Shown piece by piece: positions 1 to 9,470 of a stretch of DNA of 64,000 nt. The position numbers and the translations under genes are program-made. The stretch's first letter is position 1. Every line of letters starts with the position of its first letter. Under the pieces are notes generated by a model that saw only the letters and a program-made list of their open reading frames with translations, was not told the DNA's origin and searched no databases. This DNA is from Salinimonas lutimaris (GTDB lineage: Bacteria; Pseudomonadota; Gammaproteobacteria; Enterobacterales; Alteromonadaceae), in NCBI RefSeq assembly GCF_005222225.1, contig NZ_CP036536.1, positions 1,078,001 to 1,142,000 on the forward strand, in the 5' to 3' direction.

Positions 1-165
1 TGGTTTAAACCCCATAGTGTGTTTCCTTTTTATTTTAATTCAGAAGGTTAGCCGTTTTATCAGGGCTTTTTTTATCATGTTATGAAGGGTATTTTATAGC
101 AGGTTTACCCGGCGGTTGTAATAGGCTGTCGCAGCCAACCGGAAAAAAAGTGTGTTAATCTGTTG
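1..165. other. Left-edge intergenic sequence
   Basis: AT-rich sequence with no convincing reading frame, cut by the window edge. I see no clear promoter or terminator. It probably separates the leftmost genes from whatever lies upstream. Confidence 0.4.
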
Positions 166-408
166 TCATAAAAACTTAAAACTTGATATGGTTTTGACGC
201 GTGACTTAAACCCGTAAATACGGGATACTGCCCGCCACCCTGTAAAAGAAGTACGCGCAAGAAAGTACATCATCTCAGGGCGATTGTTGAAGTAAATTTC
301 GTGGTAATACTTTTCATCCAATGTTAAGCCGTGTGGTTGTCCGCAGGCGACGCAGGGAAAGCGTGAAGCAACACTTGATGGTTGCAGCATTCTTGTCAAT
401 TTATGCAT
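166..408 (-). CDS. Possible small protein of about 80 residues
   Basis: Unrecognised, and may not be a real gene. The frame runs divergently from the SapC gene. Its ATG is preceded by AAGG six bases upstream, a usable ribosome site, and a GTG six bases further up is an alternative start. The product has one CVAC pair near residue 20 (a possible metal or disulfide pair), an aromatic-rich centre (YYHEIYF) and a basic C-terminus, with no signal peptide or membrane segment. Support is only the ribosome site and an open frame in a stretch that otherwise has no gene. It could equally be non-coding leader DNA of the neighbour. Confidence 0.3.
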   Translation of the reverse strand: MHKLTRMLQPSSVASRFPCVACGQPHGLTLDEKYYHEIYFNNRPEMMYFLARTSFTGWRAVSRIYGFKSRVKTISSFKFL

Positions 409-439
409 TACCACCCTTAACTGTTACGAGATTGAGATT

Positions 440-1213
440 ATGGCAATTAACTATATCCCGCTAGATAAAGAAAAACACAAAGACACAAAGATAGCGGTGA
501 ATAACGCATTCGCATTCGCCAAAAATACGCACCTGGCTGCGGCGTCTATCAAAGAGTTTGCGCAGCTGGCATCGACAATGCCAATCGTATTTATCAAAGA
601 TCCCAACATGGATCGTCATCACGTTGTAACGATGCTGGGCATGGAACAAAACCAGAACCTGTTTTTAGCAACAGACCGCTGGAAAGGCCCGCATGTACCT
701 ATGAACGTATTGCGCTACCCGTTTGATGTACGTCCTGACGGCGATAAGCTGGGCGTTTACATTGACGAGAACAGTGACCTGATTGGCGAAGAAGGCCAGT
801 CGCTGTTTACCGAAGCTGGTGAACCCTCTGATTTCCTGAAAAACCGTCAGCAGTTCCTGTCTGATCTGGCCAACAGTGAAATGATGACACAACGCTTTGT
901 CAAGCAGGTACTGGAGCTGGATCTGCTGGAAGAAATTCAGATTCGTCTGGTTTATGCCAGTGGCCAGCAGCGTAATGTTACCGGCATGATGAGCATCAAT
1001 GAGAAGAAGCTGCTTGAACTGCCAGAAGATAAAGTGATGGAACTGCACAAGTCAGGTTTCCTGGGTGCCATGTATGCCATCATGATGTCACTGGGTCAGC
1101 TAAACCGTCTGGTTGAGCTGTCCAAAGACACTGACAATCCGATTCAGACGATGCAACTGTCCTCTGTATCTGGCAATGCCGAGCAACAACAGGCTCAGGC
1201 AACCGCCGAGTAA
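440..1213 (+). CDS. SapC-family protein
   Basis: A 257-residue soluble protein of the SapC family (PF07277), first named for an S-layer-associated protein of Campylobacter. Family features visible are the N-terminal Y-I-P-L start, the block FAKNTHLAAASIKEF near residue 27, the VFIKDP stretch, and the YPFDVRP and LGVYIDE segments in the middle. The biochemical role is not established. In Alteromonadales such genes often sit beside TonB-dependent receptors and tryptophan halogenase-like genes, but here none is visible and the gene is followed at once by its own terminator. The last 15 or so residues are Gln/Ala-rich. No signal peptide is seen, so the S-layer link should not be taken literally. 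Confidence 0.8.
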   Translation: MAINYIPLDKEKHKDTKIAVNNAFAFAKNTHLAAASIKEFAQLASTMPIVFIKDPNMDRHHVVTMLGMEQNQNLFLATDRWKGPHVPMNVLRYPFDVRPDGDKLGVYIDENSDLIGEEGQSLFTEAGEPSDFLKNRQQFLSDLANSEMMTQRFVKQVLELDLLEEIQIRLVYASGQQRNVTGMMSINEKKLLELPEDKVMELHKSGFLGAMYAIMMSLGQLNRLVELSKDTDNPIQTMQLSSVSGNAEQQQAQATAE

Positions 1214-1232
1214 GTTGTTATCTCACACTAAA

Positions 1233-1258
1233 AACGGGCTTTTACAGCCCGTTTTTTA
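1233..1258 (+). terminator. Rho-independent terminator after the SapC-family gene
   Basis: The stem AACGGGCT / AGCCCGTT with a four-base loop is followed directly by a T-rich run. It lies 20 bases after the stop codon. Confidence 0.85.
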
Positions 1259-1288
1259 TTGGAGCAGTTGTTTAAAGAATCCTGTCTT

Positions 1289-2749
1289 ATGTCCGCTATT
1301 CGTATTTCTCTGCGCCAGCTGGTAGCAAGCCCACACCGCAACTTTACCCTGCACACTGACAATCTGGATTTGTATCCGGGCCAGCACTGTTTGCTGACCG
1401 GCGCAAATGGTGGCGGCAAGTCAGCATTACTGGCGGTACTGGCTGGTGAGATGATGCCGCAGCAGGGGGGATGTGAAGTCAGCGGGACTCTGGAGTGGGT
1501 GAGCAGTTATCAGCAGCAGGCCTTGTTGGAACAAGAACGTAAAAAAGACAGTGCTGATATTCTCGATGTGATTGCCACGCCAACCCTGGCCGTTGAGATA
1601 TTGCTGGAGGAATCGCAGGATGTCAGTGGCTGTGATACACGCTATGAGTTAACCGGCCAAGCTCGCAGAATAACCGATGCGCTGTGTATCACCGATATAC
1701 TCAAGCGCCCCTTTACGGCGTTATCTACCGGAGAAACCCGCAAGTTACTGCTGGCCCGGGCGTTTTTACGTCAGCCAGACTGGTTACTGCTGGATGAGCC
1801 GTTTGCCGGGCTGGATGAGAAAACCACACACGCGTTACAACAGTTGCTGGTGGAGATTGCGCCGCATACCACGCTGGTTGTAGCAACCGCGCGCTGGCAG
1901 GATTTACCGGCCGGGCTGTTTTGTCATTGTGGCTGGATGGAAAACGGACGACTGGGAGCCTTAACGGTAACCTGCACCACCGATGAACTGAATGGGCACC
2001 TGAGCCGGTTGTTCAGTCTGTCTGCTGATGATATTGCACTGCCGGCAGCGCCGGATAACCGTGCTCAGCCCGCCTCCGGGGCGCTGGTCAGCCTGACCAA
2101 CGGGACCGTCAGGTTCGACGGGCATACCGTCTTTGAAGACTTGAACTGGCAGGTCAATCCGGCAGAGCATTGGCAGATTGTCGGGCCTAATGGCGCCGGC
2201 AAGAGTGTGTTACTGGCAATGATCACCGGCGATGACCCCCACTGTTACACCAATCAGCTGACGGTGTTTGGCTATAAGCGGGGTAGTGGCGAGAGCATCT
2301 GGGATATCAAACAGCATATTGGTCTGGTATCCAACAGCCTGTATTTACAGTACCGGGTAAACTGCTCAGTGCGCCATGCCTTGCTGTCGGGCTTTTTTGA
2401 TTCCATTGGTTTATATCAGCAGCCAGACCGGCAACAACAGGCCATTGCTGAGCAGTGGCTAACCCTTTTACAGCTAAGTGACCAGGCACACACGCCGCTA
2501 CAGTCACTTAGTGAGGGGGACCGGCGTCTGGTTTTGATCGCCCGGGCAATGATAAAGCAGCCGGCACTGCTGATACTCGATGAGCCCTGTAACGGCCTGG
2601 ATCCGCTTAACCGGGCAAAAGTCCTGGCCCTGACCTCGCGCCTGATGGCACAAAGCACTACCACTGTGCTGTATGTGAATCATCACCGCGAAGATACTTT
2701 GAAGGGTAAAACATCTGTACTGGATCTGAGCGACTATCAGGCCGGGTAG
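1289..2749 (+). CDS. modF: ModF-like double ABC ATPase
   Basis: A 486-residue soluble protein made of two ABC ATPase domains and no membrane segments, the layout and length of E. coli ModF (about 490 residues), which is linked to molybdate transport but not shown to be its permease ATPase. Domain 1 has Walker A GANGGGKS, signature STGETRK and Walker B LLLDEPFAGLD. Domain 2 has GPNGAGKS, the weaker signature SLSEGDRR and LLILDEPCNGLD. The H-loop His of domain 1 appears replaced (VVATARW), while domain 2 has VNHH, suggesting unequal ATP sites. The ATG was chosen because it gives the family N-terminus; a TTG ten codons upstream is also in frame. No modABC genes are nearby, so the molybdate link rests on family alone. 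Confidence 0.75.
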   Translation: MSAIRISLRQLVASPHRNFTLHTDNLDLYPGQHCLLTGANGGGKSALLAVLAGEMMPQQGGCEVSGTLEWVSSYQQQALLEQERKKDSADILDVIATPTLAVEILLEESQDVSGCDTRYELTGQARRITDALCITDILKRPFTALSTGETRKLLLARAFLRQPDWLLLDEPFAGLDEKTTHALQQLLVEIAPHTTLVVATARWQDLPAGLFCHCGWMENGRLGALTVTCTTDELNGHLSRLFSLSADDIALPAAPDNRAQPASGALVSLTNGTVRFDGHTVFEDLNWQVNPAEHWQIVGPNGAGKSVLLAMITGDDPHCYTNQLTVFGYKRGSGESIWDIKQHIGLVSNSLYLQYRVNCSVRHALLSGFFDSIGLYQQPDRQQQAIAEQWLTLLQLSDQAHTPLQSLSEGDRRLVLIARAMIKQPALLILDEPCNGLDPLNRAKVLALTSRLMAQSTTTVLYVNHHREDTLKGKTSVLDLSDYQAG

Positions 2750-2901
2750 TGACCTGACCGAAATTATTCTGACTTTTTTTCATCTTTATTACGCTGTTGT
2801 TGCTTTATTTTCACCCACCTTTTCATGCACTTTACAAATTTCACTGTATATAAATACAGGTCAAACCCAATAGCTACGCGGCTTTCAGGCCGGTTTTTTC
2901 C

Positions 2902-2931
2902 TTGACAGTGGGAACAGAACCTACCTAAACT
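2902..2931 (+). promoter_or_regulatory. Promoter of the dcw operon (PmraZ)
   Basis: TTGACA is followed by an 18-bp spacer and TAAACT, a good sigma-70 promoter. Transcription would start close to the first MraZ box just downstream. Before it, from 2750, is a 150-base AT-rich stretch where I see no gene. Confidence 0.7.
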
Positions 2932-2938
2932 GTTCTCA

Positions 2939-2975
2939 GTGGGTAAAAGTGGCGAAATGTGGATCAAAAGGGAAA
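2939..2975 (+). promoter_or_regulatory. MraZ operator: four tandem 10-bp boxes
   Basis: Four direct repeats with exact 10-bp period start at 2939, 2949, 2959 and 2969: GTGGGTAAAA, GTGGCGAAAT, GTGGATCAAA and AGGGAAACAT. MraZ is known to bind TGGGN-type repeats with 5-bp gaps just upstream of its own gene. The boxes lie at and just after the predicted start of transcription, so binding should repress the operon. E. coli has three boxes; the fourth here is the weakest match. Confidence 0.8.
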
Positions 2976-3041
2976 CATTTGGCAGATCAGCACTCGATTT
3001 AAAACAAGAAAAATACCAGCAAAAAATAAAAGGCTAGGGGA

Positions 3042-3500
3042 ATGTTCCGCGGCGCTAATACAATCAATCTGGATGCAAAAGGGCGGTTGGCAATACCAAC
3101 AAAATACCGTCAACCCCTTCTGGATGATTGTACCGGACAGCTGGTCTGCACAGTCGATTTACATCATGACTGTTTGCTGCTTTACCCACTTCCCGAATGG
3201 GAAGAATTAGAATTAAAATTAAGTAAACTCTCCAACACCCATCCGGCAGAACGGCGCGTAAAACGTCTTTTGCTGGGGCATGCTGCTGAAGTCGATATGG
3301 ATAAAAGCGGCCGGGTTCTTGTTCCCCCTGTGTTGCGTACCTATGCCGGCCTGGATAAAGAGATCATACTGATGGGTCAGCTGACCAATTTTGAGATCTG
3401 GGATGCCGCCTTATGGCGAAGTCAGGTTCAGGAAGATATGGAAATTGAGCGTGGCAGAGAGTTTGAACCGACAGAACGATTACAGGACCTTATATTATGA
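3042..3500 (+). CDS. mraZ: Transcriptional regulator MraZ
   Basis: A 152-residue AbrB-fold DNA-binding protein, first gene of the division and wall cluster and repressor of that operon. Two MraZ half-domains are visible: [19 protein letters not shown] at the N-terminus and [13 protein letters not shown] around residue 88, each carrying the conserved D-x-K-GR-x-x-P core. Length equals the E. coli protein. An AGGGGA ribosome site precedes the ATG, and four tandem boxes matching its target lie about 70 bases upstream, which supports autoregulation. The stop overlaps the start of rsmH by four bases. Confidence 0.97.
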   Translation: MFRGANTINLDAKGRLAIPTKYRQPLLDDCTGQLVCTVDLHHDCLLLYPLPEWEELELKLSKLSNTHPAERRVKRLLLGHAAEVDMDKSGRVLVPPVLRTYAGLDKEIILMGQLTNFEIWDAALWRSQVQEDMEIERGREFEPTERLQDLIL

Positions 3501-4432
3501 CAACCGACTATGCACATATTTCGGTGTTGCTTAACGAGTGCATTGACGGTTTAGCTATTGACCCGGATGGGATTTACGTCGATGCGACATTTGGCCGCGG
3601 CGGCCATTCAGCCAAAATTCTGGAAAACCTGTCAGCGCAGGGCCGGTTAATTGCTTTTGACCGGGACCCGCAAGCCATCGAGGCAGCTAAACGCTTCGCC
3701 GGTGATGACCGCTTTACCATTATTCATGAACCGTTCGGACAGCTGGCGGACGAGCTGGCCAGCCGTGGTTTGAGCGGCAAAATCAATGGGGTACTGATGG
3801 ATCTGGGCGTTTCTTCACCCCAGCTTGATGATGCCAGCCGCGGTTTTAGTTTTTTGCGCGACGGACCCCTGGATATGCGCATGGACACCAGTCGTGGCGT
3901 CAGTGCCGCAGACTGGCTAAACAGCGCCGAAGAGCAGGACATTGCACAGGTGATCAAAGAGTTCGGTGAGGAAAAGTTTGGCAAGCGTATCGCCCACGCC
4001 ATTGTTAATCGCCGCGCCGAGCAACCGCTGTCCCGTACGCTTGAGCTGGCAGAGCTGATTGACGAAGCAGTGCCGGTTAAAGATAAGTACAAACATCCGG
4101 CAACCCGTGCGTTTCAGGGAATCCGCATTTATATCAATGCAGAGCTGGATCAGCTGCGTGATGGGTTAAAAGCCGGTGTGGAAGTACTGCAACCCGGTGG
4201 CCGGCTGGCGGTGATCTCGTTCCACTCGCTCGAAGATCGCCTGGTAAAACGCTTTATTAAGGATCAGAGCAAAGGAAAAGTGGTTCCGCATAACCTGCCG
4301 GTGACACAGGCAGAAATAGATGCCGATAAAGTGCTGCGCCCGGTCGGTAAGGCGATGAAGCCCTCGGATGAAGAAATTGCGGTAAATGTGCGTTCCCGCA
4401 GCTCGGTATTACGGGTGGCCGAAAAGTTATGA
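3497..4432 (+). CDS. rsmH: 16S rRNA (cytosine-1402-N4)-methyltransferase RsmH
   Basis: A 311-residue SAM-dependent enzyme that methylates N4 of C1402 in the ribosomal P site. The SAM-binding motif [10 protein letters not shown] is near residue 29, and [12 protein letters not shown] and [15 protein letters not shown] match the MraW/RsmH family. It overlaps mraZ upstream and ftsL downstream by ATGA, so translation is probably coupled. Its place as second gene of the cluster is the usual one. Confidence 0.97.
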   Translation: MTTDYAHISVLLNECIDGLAIDPDGIYVDATFGRGGHSAKILENLSAQGRLIAFDRDPQAIEAAKRFAGDDRFTIIHEPFGQLADELASRGLSGKINGVLMDLGVSSPQLDDASRGFSFLRDGPLDMRMDTSRGVSAADWLNSAEEQDIAQVIKEFGEEKFGKRIAHAIVNRRAEQPLSRTLELAELIDEAVPVKDKYKHPATRAFQGIRIYINAELDQLRDGLKAGVEVLQPGGRLAVISFHSLEDRLVKRFIKDQSKGKVVPHNLPVTQAEIDADKVLRPVGKAMKPSDEEIAVNVRSRSSVLRVAEKL

Positions 4433-4779
4433 CCTCCCCCCGGCAGGGCTCCTTGTTTAGCTTATTTAGCTTATTTAACTGGGAGTTCTTACTCACATTA
4501 GTGCATGATTTAACCCGCAACCTATTGCGGGTTTTGTTGTATTTAGCGGTCGTTGTCTCAGCCTTTTGTGTGATTCTGGCCAGCCATCATAACCGGCAGG
4601 AAAATATTGCTCTGGAAGATCTGATGCAAGAGCGCGATGAACTGGATGTGGAATGGCGCAATCTGGTACTGGAGCAGCGTGCGCTGACCGAACACAACCG
4701 CATTGAAGCGATGGTTGAAAAGCAACTGGACATGCATCGCCCCAGTGCAGACAAAGAAGTCGTGGTGCGAATCAAATGA
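4429..4779 (+). CDS. ftsL: Cell division protein FtsL
   Basis: A 116-residue bitopic membrane protein of the divisome that joins FtsB and FtsQ and activates FtsWI. A short cytoplasmic tail is followed by one membrane segment ([19 protein letters not shown], about residues 33-52) and a periplasmic coiled coil. Position between rsmH and ftsI and ATGA overlaps on both sides confirm identity. The cytoplasmic tail holds Ser-Leu-Phe three times in a row, encoded by a nearly exact 9-bp tandem repeat. Confidence 0.93.
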   Translation: MTSPRQGSLFSLFSLFNWEFLLTLVHDLTRNLLRVLLYLAVVVSAFCVILASHHNRQENIALEDLMQERDELDVEWRNLVLEQRALTEHNRIEAMVEKQLDMHRPSADKEVVVRIK

Positions 4780-6551
4780 AAATAGGCTCGCTAAAATCAA
4801 CCAAAAAAGCCCGCGGGGCCAGACAAAATGTACGACCCAGTCTGATGCAGTGGCGTTTTATTGTAGTGATTGTCACGGTAGTGCTGGTGTTTGGTGCCAT
4901 TGCCGCCCGGGCCGCTTACATACAGGTCATTGCCCCGGATAACCTGATAGAACAGGGTGACAGCCGTACCCTGCGTACCCGTAACATGCCAAGCTATCGG
5001 GGTATCATTGCTGATCGTAACGGCGTGGAAATGGCTGTCAGTGTACCGGTTCAGGCGATTTATGCCGATCCTAAAATTGTCCATCAGAAAAACGGGCTGG
5101 ATAAAACCCGTCGCTGGGAAGCGCTGGCCGATGTGCTGGGCCGTGATGTGAATGAACTGAAAGCCAAAGTGCAAAATCCCAAGCGCCGCTTTGTTTACCT
5201 GCAGCGCCAGGTATCTCCGGCGATGGCCGAATATGTGTCTGAACTGGGTATTCCGGGCATTTACCTGCGTCGGGAAAGCCGCCGTTATTATCCTAACGGC
5301 GAGGTGACCGCTCAGCTTATCGGTATCACGAATGTGGATGACACTGGTATTGAGGGCATTGAAAAGCTTTATGATGACTGGTTGACCGGGACGGCGGGCT
5401 CCAAAATTATCCGGCGCGATGCCAAAGGCCGTCAGGTGGAAATTCTGGAGTCTACCGACGGTGAAAAAGCCGGAAACCTGACGCTGACCATTGATCAGCG
5501 CATTCAGGCACTGGCATACCGTGAAATCAAAGAAGCCATGCTGTATTACCAGGCCACGTCGGCCTCTGCGATAGTGGTTGATATTCATACCGGTGATATT
5601 CTGGCGATGGTGAATGCGCCCTCTTTTAACCCTAATGATCGGGGCGATGCGACGCCGCGGCGAATGCGTAACCGGGTACTGACCGATGCCTTTGAGCCAG
5701 GCTCATCCATGAAGCCGCTGGCAGTGCTGTCGGCACTGGAGTTCGGCTCGGTTAAACCGACTGACACGGTCGATACCTACCCGGGCTGGATGCGACTTGG
5801 GGGGAGTCTGGTTAAAGATCACCGCAACTTAGGCGAGCTTACTCTGGAAGAAATAATCCAGCACTCCAGTAATATGGGGACGTCCAAACTGGCGCTGGGT
5901 GTGCCTAAACAGTTTTTGCTCGACAACTATTACAACATGGGCCTGATGACGGACACCGGCACCAATATGCCCGGTGAAAGTGACGGCATCTTTCATGATC
6001 GCAGTCGCTGGTCCAAGTTTGAACTGGCCACACTGTCGTTTGGTTACGGAATTTCTGTGACCACCGCGCAACTTGCCCGTATGTACGCCACCATTGCTAA
6101 TGGCGGTATCAAACATCCGCTCAATCTGGTGAAAAGTCCCAAATCTAAAGGCTGGAAACCACAAGCCGAGCGCGTGGTAGGGGAAGACAATGCCCGGGCG
6201 GTGATGAACATGCTTGAAAGTGTGGTGCAGCGTGGCGGTACGGCTACCAAAGCAGCGATACCTGGCTATCGGGTAGGCGGCAAAACCGGCACCAGTCGTA
6301 AAGCGGTGGCCGGTGGCTACGGTGAAGAATATGTGAATATCTTTGCCGGTATTGCGCCGCTAAGTGACCCGCAACTGGTTACAGTGGTATTAATTAATGA
6401 ACCAGGTGGCGATTTATATCATGCCGGTGATACAGCCGCGCCCACATTCTCAGCCATAATGGGTGGTGCTCTGCAGCTTCTTAATATTCCGCCGGACGAC
6501 AAACAGGTCACCTCCACTAACTGGCTTACAGGAGGACAGCATGGCGGCTAA
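4776..6551 (+). CDS. ftsI: Peptidoglycan transpeptidase FtsI (PBP3)
   Basis: A 591-residue class B penicillin-binding protein that cross-links septal peptidoglycan. The N-terminal membrane anchor is about residues 28-48, then the pedestal domain with RGIIADRNG. Catalytic motifs are SSMK (active Ser; E. coli has STVK), SSN, and KTGTS. Length matches E. coli (588). It overlaps ftsL by four bases and runs 11 bases into murE. There is no C-terminal extension beyond the transpeptidase domain. Confidence 0.96.
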   Translation: MKIGSLKSTKKARGARQNVRPSLMQWRFIVVIVTVVLVFGAIAARAAYIQVIAPDNLIEQGDSRTLRTRNMPSYRGIIADRNGVEMAVSVPVQAIYADPKIVHQKNGLDKTRRWEALADVLGRDVNELKAKVQNPKRRFVYLQRQVSPAMAEYVSELGIPGIYLRRESRRYYPNGEVTAQLIGITNVDDTGIEGIEKLYDDWLTGTAGSKIIRRDAKGRQVEILESTDGEKAGNLTLTIDQRIQALAYREIKEAMLYYQATSASAIVVDIHTGDILAMVNAPSFNPNDRGDATPRRMRNRVLTDAFEPGSSMKPLAVLSALEFGSVKPTDTVDTYPGWMRLGGSLVKDHRNLGELTLEEIIQHSSNMGTSKLALGVPKQFLLDNYYNMGLMTDTGTNMPGESDGIFHDRSRWSKFELATLSFGYGISVTTAQLARMYATIANGGIKHPLNLVKSPKSKGWKPQAERVVGEDNARAVMNMLESVVQRGGTATKAAIPGYRVGGKTGTSRKAVAGGYGEEYVNIFAGIAPLSDPQLVTVVLINEPGGDLYHAGDTAAPTFSAIMGGALQLLNIPPDDKQVTSTNWLTGGQHGG

Positions 6552-8070
6552 CATGTTTACTCAGAGTATACGCCCGCTGTTGGCAAAATTTGGTATTGAA
6601 GCACCGGATATCCGCATTGATGGTCTGACTCTGGACTCGCGGGCGGTGACACCCAGCCAGGCCTTTGTGGCTGTACCGGGACACAGCCTTGATGGACGCG
6701 AATTTATTCCGCAGGCTATCAGTCTGGGCGCCAGAGTCATTATGACGCAATCTGACGACAGTGAAGCCCACGGCGCGATGGAAATGCGTGGTGGTACGGT
6801 GATTGTTCATCTGTATGATTTGTCAGCCATGCTGTCTTCGCTGGCTGCGGCATTCTATGATTATCCGGCGACCAAAATGGCCTCGGTGGCTGTCACAGGA
6901 ACTAACGGAAAAACCTCGGTAGTTCAGTTAATTAGCCAGATGAAAACCCTGCTGGGTGTGCGCAGTGCCTCAGTTGGAACACTGGGTAGCTCGATTTATG
7001 AGGGTGAGGCCACCCGCTGGAAAACTGATCAGGCGCCTAACACCACGCCAGACCCTATTACCATGCAGGCATTATTGGCAGACTTTGTGCTTCAAAAGGC
7101 CCGTCATGTGGCATTCGAGGCTTCTTCCCATGCCATTGTGCAGGGGCGGCTTCGCCTGGTTAAAACTGACATAGCGGTATTCACCAATCTTACCCGTGAT
7201 CATCTTGATTACCATCAGACGATGGCCAACTACGCAGCAGCCAAACGAGCGCTGTTGCAGCAGCCCGGGTTACACACAGCCGTTTTGAATATTGATGATC
7301 GGGAAAGTCGTCACTGGCTTGAAGCGATGCCTGACCAGACCAGCGTTGTGCTGACAGGCATCGAAAGCGACCTCAGTGCATTGCCAGAACATCGCCATTG
7401 TTTAGCCACAAATGTGCAATACCATCCAGATGGGGTGCAGTTTCGTCTGCAGACCAGCTGGGGCACCACCGTGGTCAATATTGCGCTGCTGGGCACCTTT
7501 AACGTCAGCAATGTACTTAGTGCCATTGCGGTAGCGCTGGTGGAAGGAGAGCGGTTTGATGATGTGGTCAGAATTCTGCCCATACTCAAACCGGTCAGCG
7601 GCCGGATGGAAGTATTTTCGTTTACCGGCCATGCCAATGTGGTAGTGGATTACGCCCATACGCCAGATGCGCTGGTGCAGGTTCTGGCCAGCGCCAGACA
7701 GCATACTGATGGTCAAATCTGGTGTGTGTTTGGCTGCGGCGGAGACAGAGACAAAGGCAAGCGTCCGCTCATGGGAGAAGCCGCAGAGCAGGGCGCAGAC
7801 CATATTGTAATCACCACAGACAACAGCCGTTCTGAAGCGCCTGAGGCTATTGCCGGGGATATTAAAGCTGGGTTGGTTAAGCCTGAACAGGCGCACTTTG
7901 AAGCTGATCGGCAACAGGCCATTGAATATAGTCTGGCTAAGGCGGCAGTCGGCGACCTGATTATTGTGGCTGGCAAAGGTCACGAGGATTATCAGATTAT
8001 TGGTGACACCAGAACAAATTATAACGAGCGTGCGGTAATCGCACGTCTGCAAAAGGAATACAGCAAATGA
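6541..8070 (+). CDS. murE: UDP-MurNAc-L-Ala-D-Glu:meso-diaminopimelate ligase MurE
   Basis: A 509-residue cytoplasmic ligase that adds meso-DAP to the wall precursor. The P-loop is TGTNGKTS. The start was set by a perfect AGGAGG five bases before the ATG; the frame is open further upstream inside ftsI, but those residues do not fit the family. The substrate motif that normally reads DNPR in DAP-adding enzymes reads DNSR here (…TTDNSRSEAPE…): the DAP-contacting Arg is kept and the Pro is replaced. It overlaps ftsI by 11 bases and murF by ATGA. Confidence 0.95.
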   Translation: MAANMFTQSIRPLLAKFGIEAPDIRIDGLTLDSRAVTPSQAFVAVPGHSLDGREFIPQAISLGARVIMTQSDDSEAHGAMEMRGGTVIVHLYDLSAMLSSLAAAFYDYPATKMASVAVTGTNGKTSVVQLISQMKTLLGVRSASVGTLGSSIYEGEATRWKTDQAPNTTPDPITMQALLADFVLQKARHVAFEASSHAIVQGRLRLVKTDIAVFTNLTRDHLDYHQTMANYAAAKRALLQQPGLHTAVLNIDDRESRHWLEAMPDQTSVVLTGIESDLSALPEHRHCLATNVQYHPDGVQFRLQTSWGTTVVNIALLGTFNVSNVLSAIAVALVEGERFDDVVRILPILKPVSGRMEVFSFTGHANVVVDYAHTPDALVQVLASARQHTDGQIWCVFGCGGDRDKGKRPLMGEAAEQGADHIVITTDNSRSEAPEAIAGDIKAGLVKPEQAHFEADRQQAIEYSLAKAAVGDLIIVAGKGHEDYQIIGDTRTNYNERAVIARLQKEYSK

Positions 8071-9470
8071 TAACAACAACGCTGTCATGGATTGCACAAC
8101 AACTTGGCGGCATGCTCAAAGGGGATGACTTGACGGTAAAGGGTGTTAGCACCGATACCCGCTCCCTGCAGGCCGGCGATGTGTTTGTTGCACTTACCGG
8201 GCCGAATTTTGACGGCCATCAGTTTATTGAGCAGGCCACTAGTGCCGGTGCCAGCGCCATTATTGCCAGCGCGCCGGTCAGCAGCGAACTTCCGGTGATT
8301 TCGGTGGCCGATACCCGTGAGGCGCTTGGCGCGCTGGGCGCGGCGGTAAAAGCGCAGGTACAGCCTAAAACCGTGGCCATTACCGGCAGTAGCGGCAAAA
8401 CCACTGTGAAAGAAATGACCGCCGCTATTTTGTCCCGCCGGGGCAAGGTACTGGCTACTGCGGGTAATTTTAATAACGATATTGGTGTGCCGCTGACCCT
8501 GCTGCGCCTTGAAGAGCAGCATGATTTTGCGGTCATGGAGCTGGGTGCTAATCATCTGGGCGAGATTGCCTATACCACCAGTCTGGTTAAACCTGACGTG
8601 GCAACCATCGTCAATGCTGCTGCCTCTCACCTGGAAGGTTTCGGGAGTTTGTTTGGCGTGGCCCGGGCCAAAAGCGAAATCTTTAAAGGCTTGTCAGACG
8701 ATGGCGTGGCGATTGTGAACAGCGACAGCCAGTTTACTGAATTCTGGCTGGGCAAACTAAAACATACCCGGGTAAAAACCTTTTCACCGGCGCAGGCTAA
8801 TCCGGCTGATTTTGCCGCTGAGGATATTACGGTAGGCCTGAATGGGTGCGCTGAATTTCAGATGGTGACACCCCATGGCAAAACCGGTATTCAACTGGCT
8901 GTGCCGGGTCTGCACAATGTGGGGAATGCACTGGTAGCGGCTGCCCTGGCCCTTGAAGTCGGCGCTACGCTAAGCGACGTGGCCGAAGGTTTACGCAGCA
9001 TGCAGCAGGTAAAAGGCCGGCTGAATGTGAAAGTGCTCAGCCCGCAGGTTAAGGTGCTGGACGATACCTACAATGCCAACGTGGCTTCTGTTAATGCGGC
9101 TATCGATACACTGGCTACGTTCAGTGGCCGGCGCATTCTGGTACTTGGCGACATGGCTGAGCTGGGCGAAAAAGCCCGCTATTATCATGAACAGGTTGGC
9201 CAGTACGCCCAGCGTCATGGCATTGATAATCTGTTTACGCTGGGTGTGCTTAGCCAGAGTGCCAGTGAGTTTTACGGCGCCCATGGGTTTCACTTCGACA
9301 ATGTTGAGGGGCTGGTAGACGCGCTGCAGGCAGAGTTAAGCAGCGAACATCGTGATATTTCGATCCTGGTAAAAGGGTCGCGTAGTTCAAAAATGGAAAG
9401 AGTAGTAGAGGCAATCGAGGCATCCCCTCTGGGAAAGCTTGATCGCCGTCGGGAGCGTGTTGCATGTTAA
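8067..9470 (+). CDS. murF: UDP-MurNAc-tripeptide:D-Ala-D-Ala ligase MurF
   Basis: A 467-residue ATP-dependent ligase that adds D-Ala-D-Ala in the cytoplasm and so completes the pentapeptide precursor. The ATP loop is [12 protein letters not shown], followed by NFNNDIGVP and [10 protein letters not shown], which are typical of MurF, and the C-terminal domain has [12 protein letters not shown] overlap with murE and a seven-base overlap with mraY place it in the operon. Confidence 0.96.
   Translation: MITTTLSWIAQQLGGMLKGDDLTVKGVSTDTRSLQAGDVFVALTGPNFDGHQFIEQATSAGASAIIASAPVSSELPVISVADTREALGALGAAVKAQVQPKTVAITGSSGKTTVKEMTAAILSRRGKVLATAGNFNNDIGVPLTLLRLEEQHDFAVMELGANHLGEIAYTTSLVKPDVATIVNAAASHLEGFGSLFGVARAKSEIFKGLSDDGVAIVNSDSQFTEFWLGKLKHTRVKTFSPAQANPADFAAEDITVGLNGCAEFQMVTPHGKTGIQLAVPGLHNVGNALVAAALALEVGATLSDVAEGLRSMQQVKGRLNVKVLSPQVKVLDDTYNANVASVNAAIDTLATFSGRRILVLGDMAELGEKARYYHEQVGQYAQRHGIDNLFTLGVLSQSASEFYGAHGFHFDNVEGLVDALQAELSSEHRDISILVKGSRSSKMERVVEAIEASPLGKLDRRRERVAC

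Noticed and set aside
2764-2967. A 67-codon minus-strand frame upstream of mraZ
   Set aside because: It covers the dcw promoter and MraZ boxes, has no ribosome site and ends in a low-complexity Lys/Gln run.
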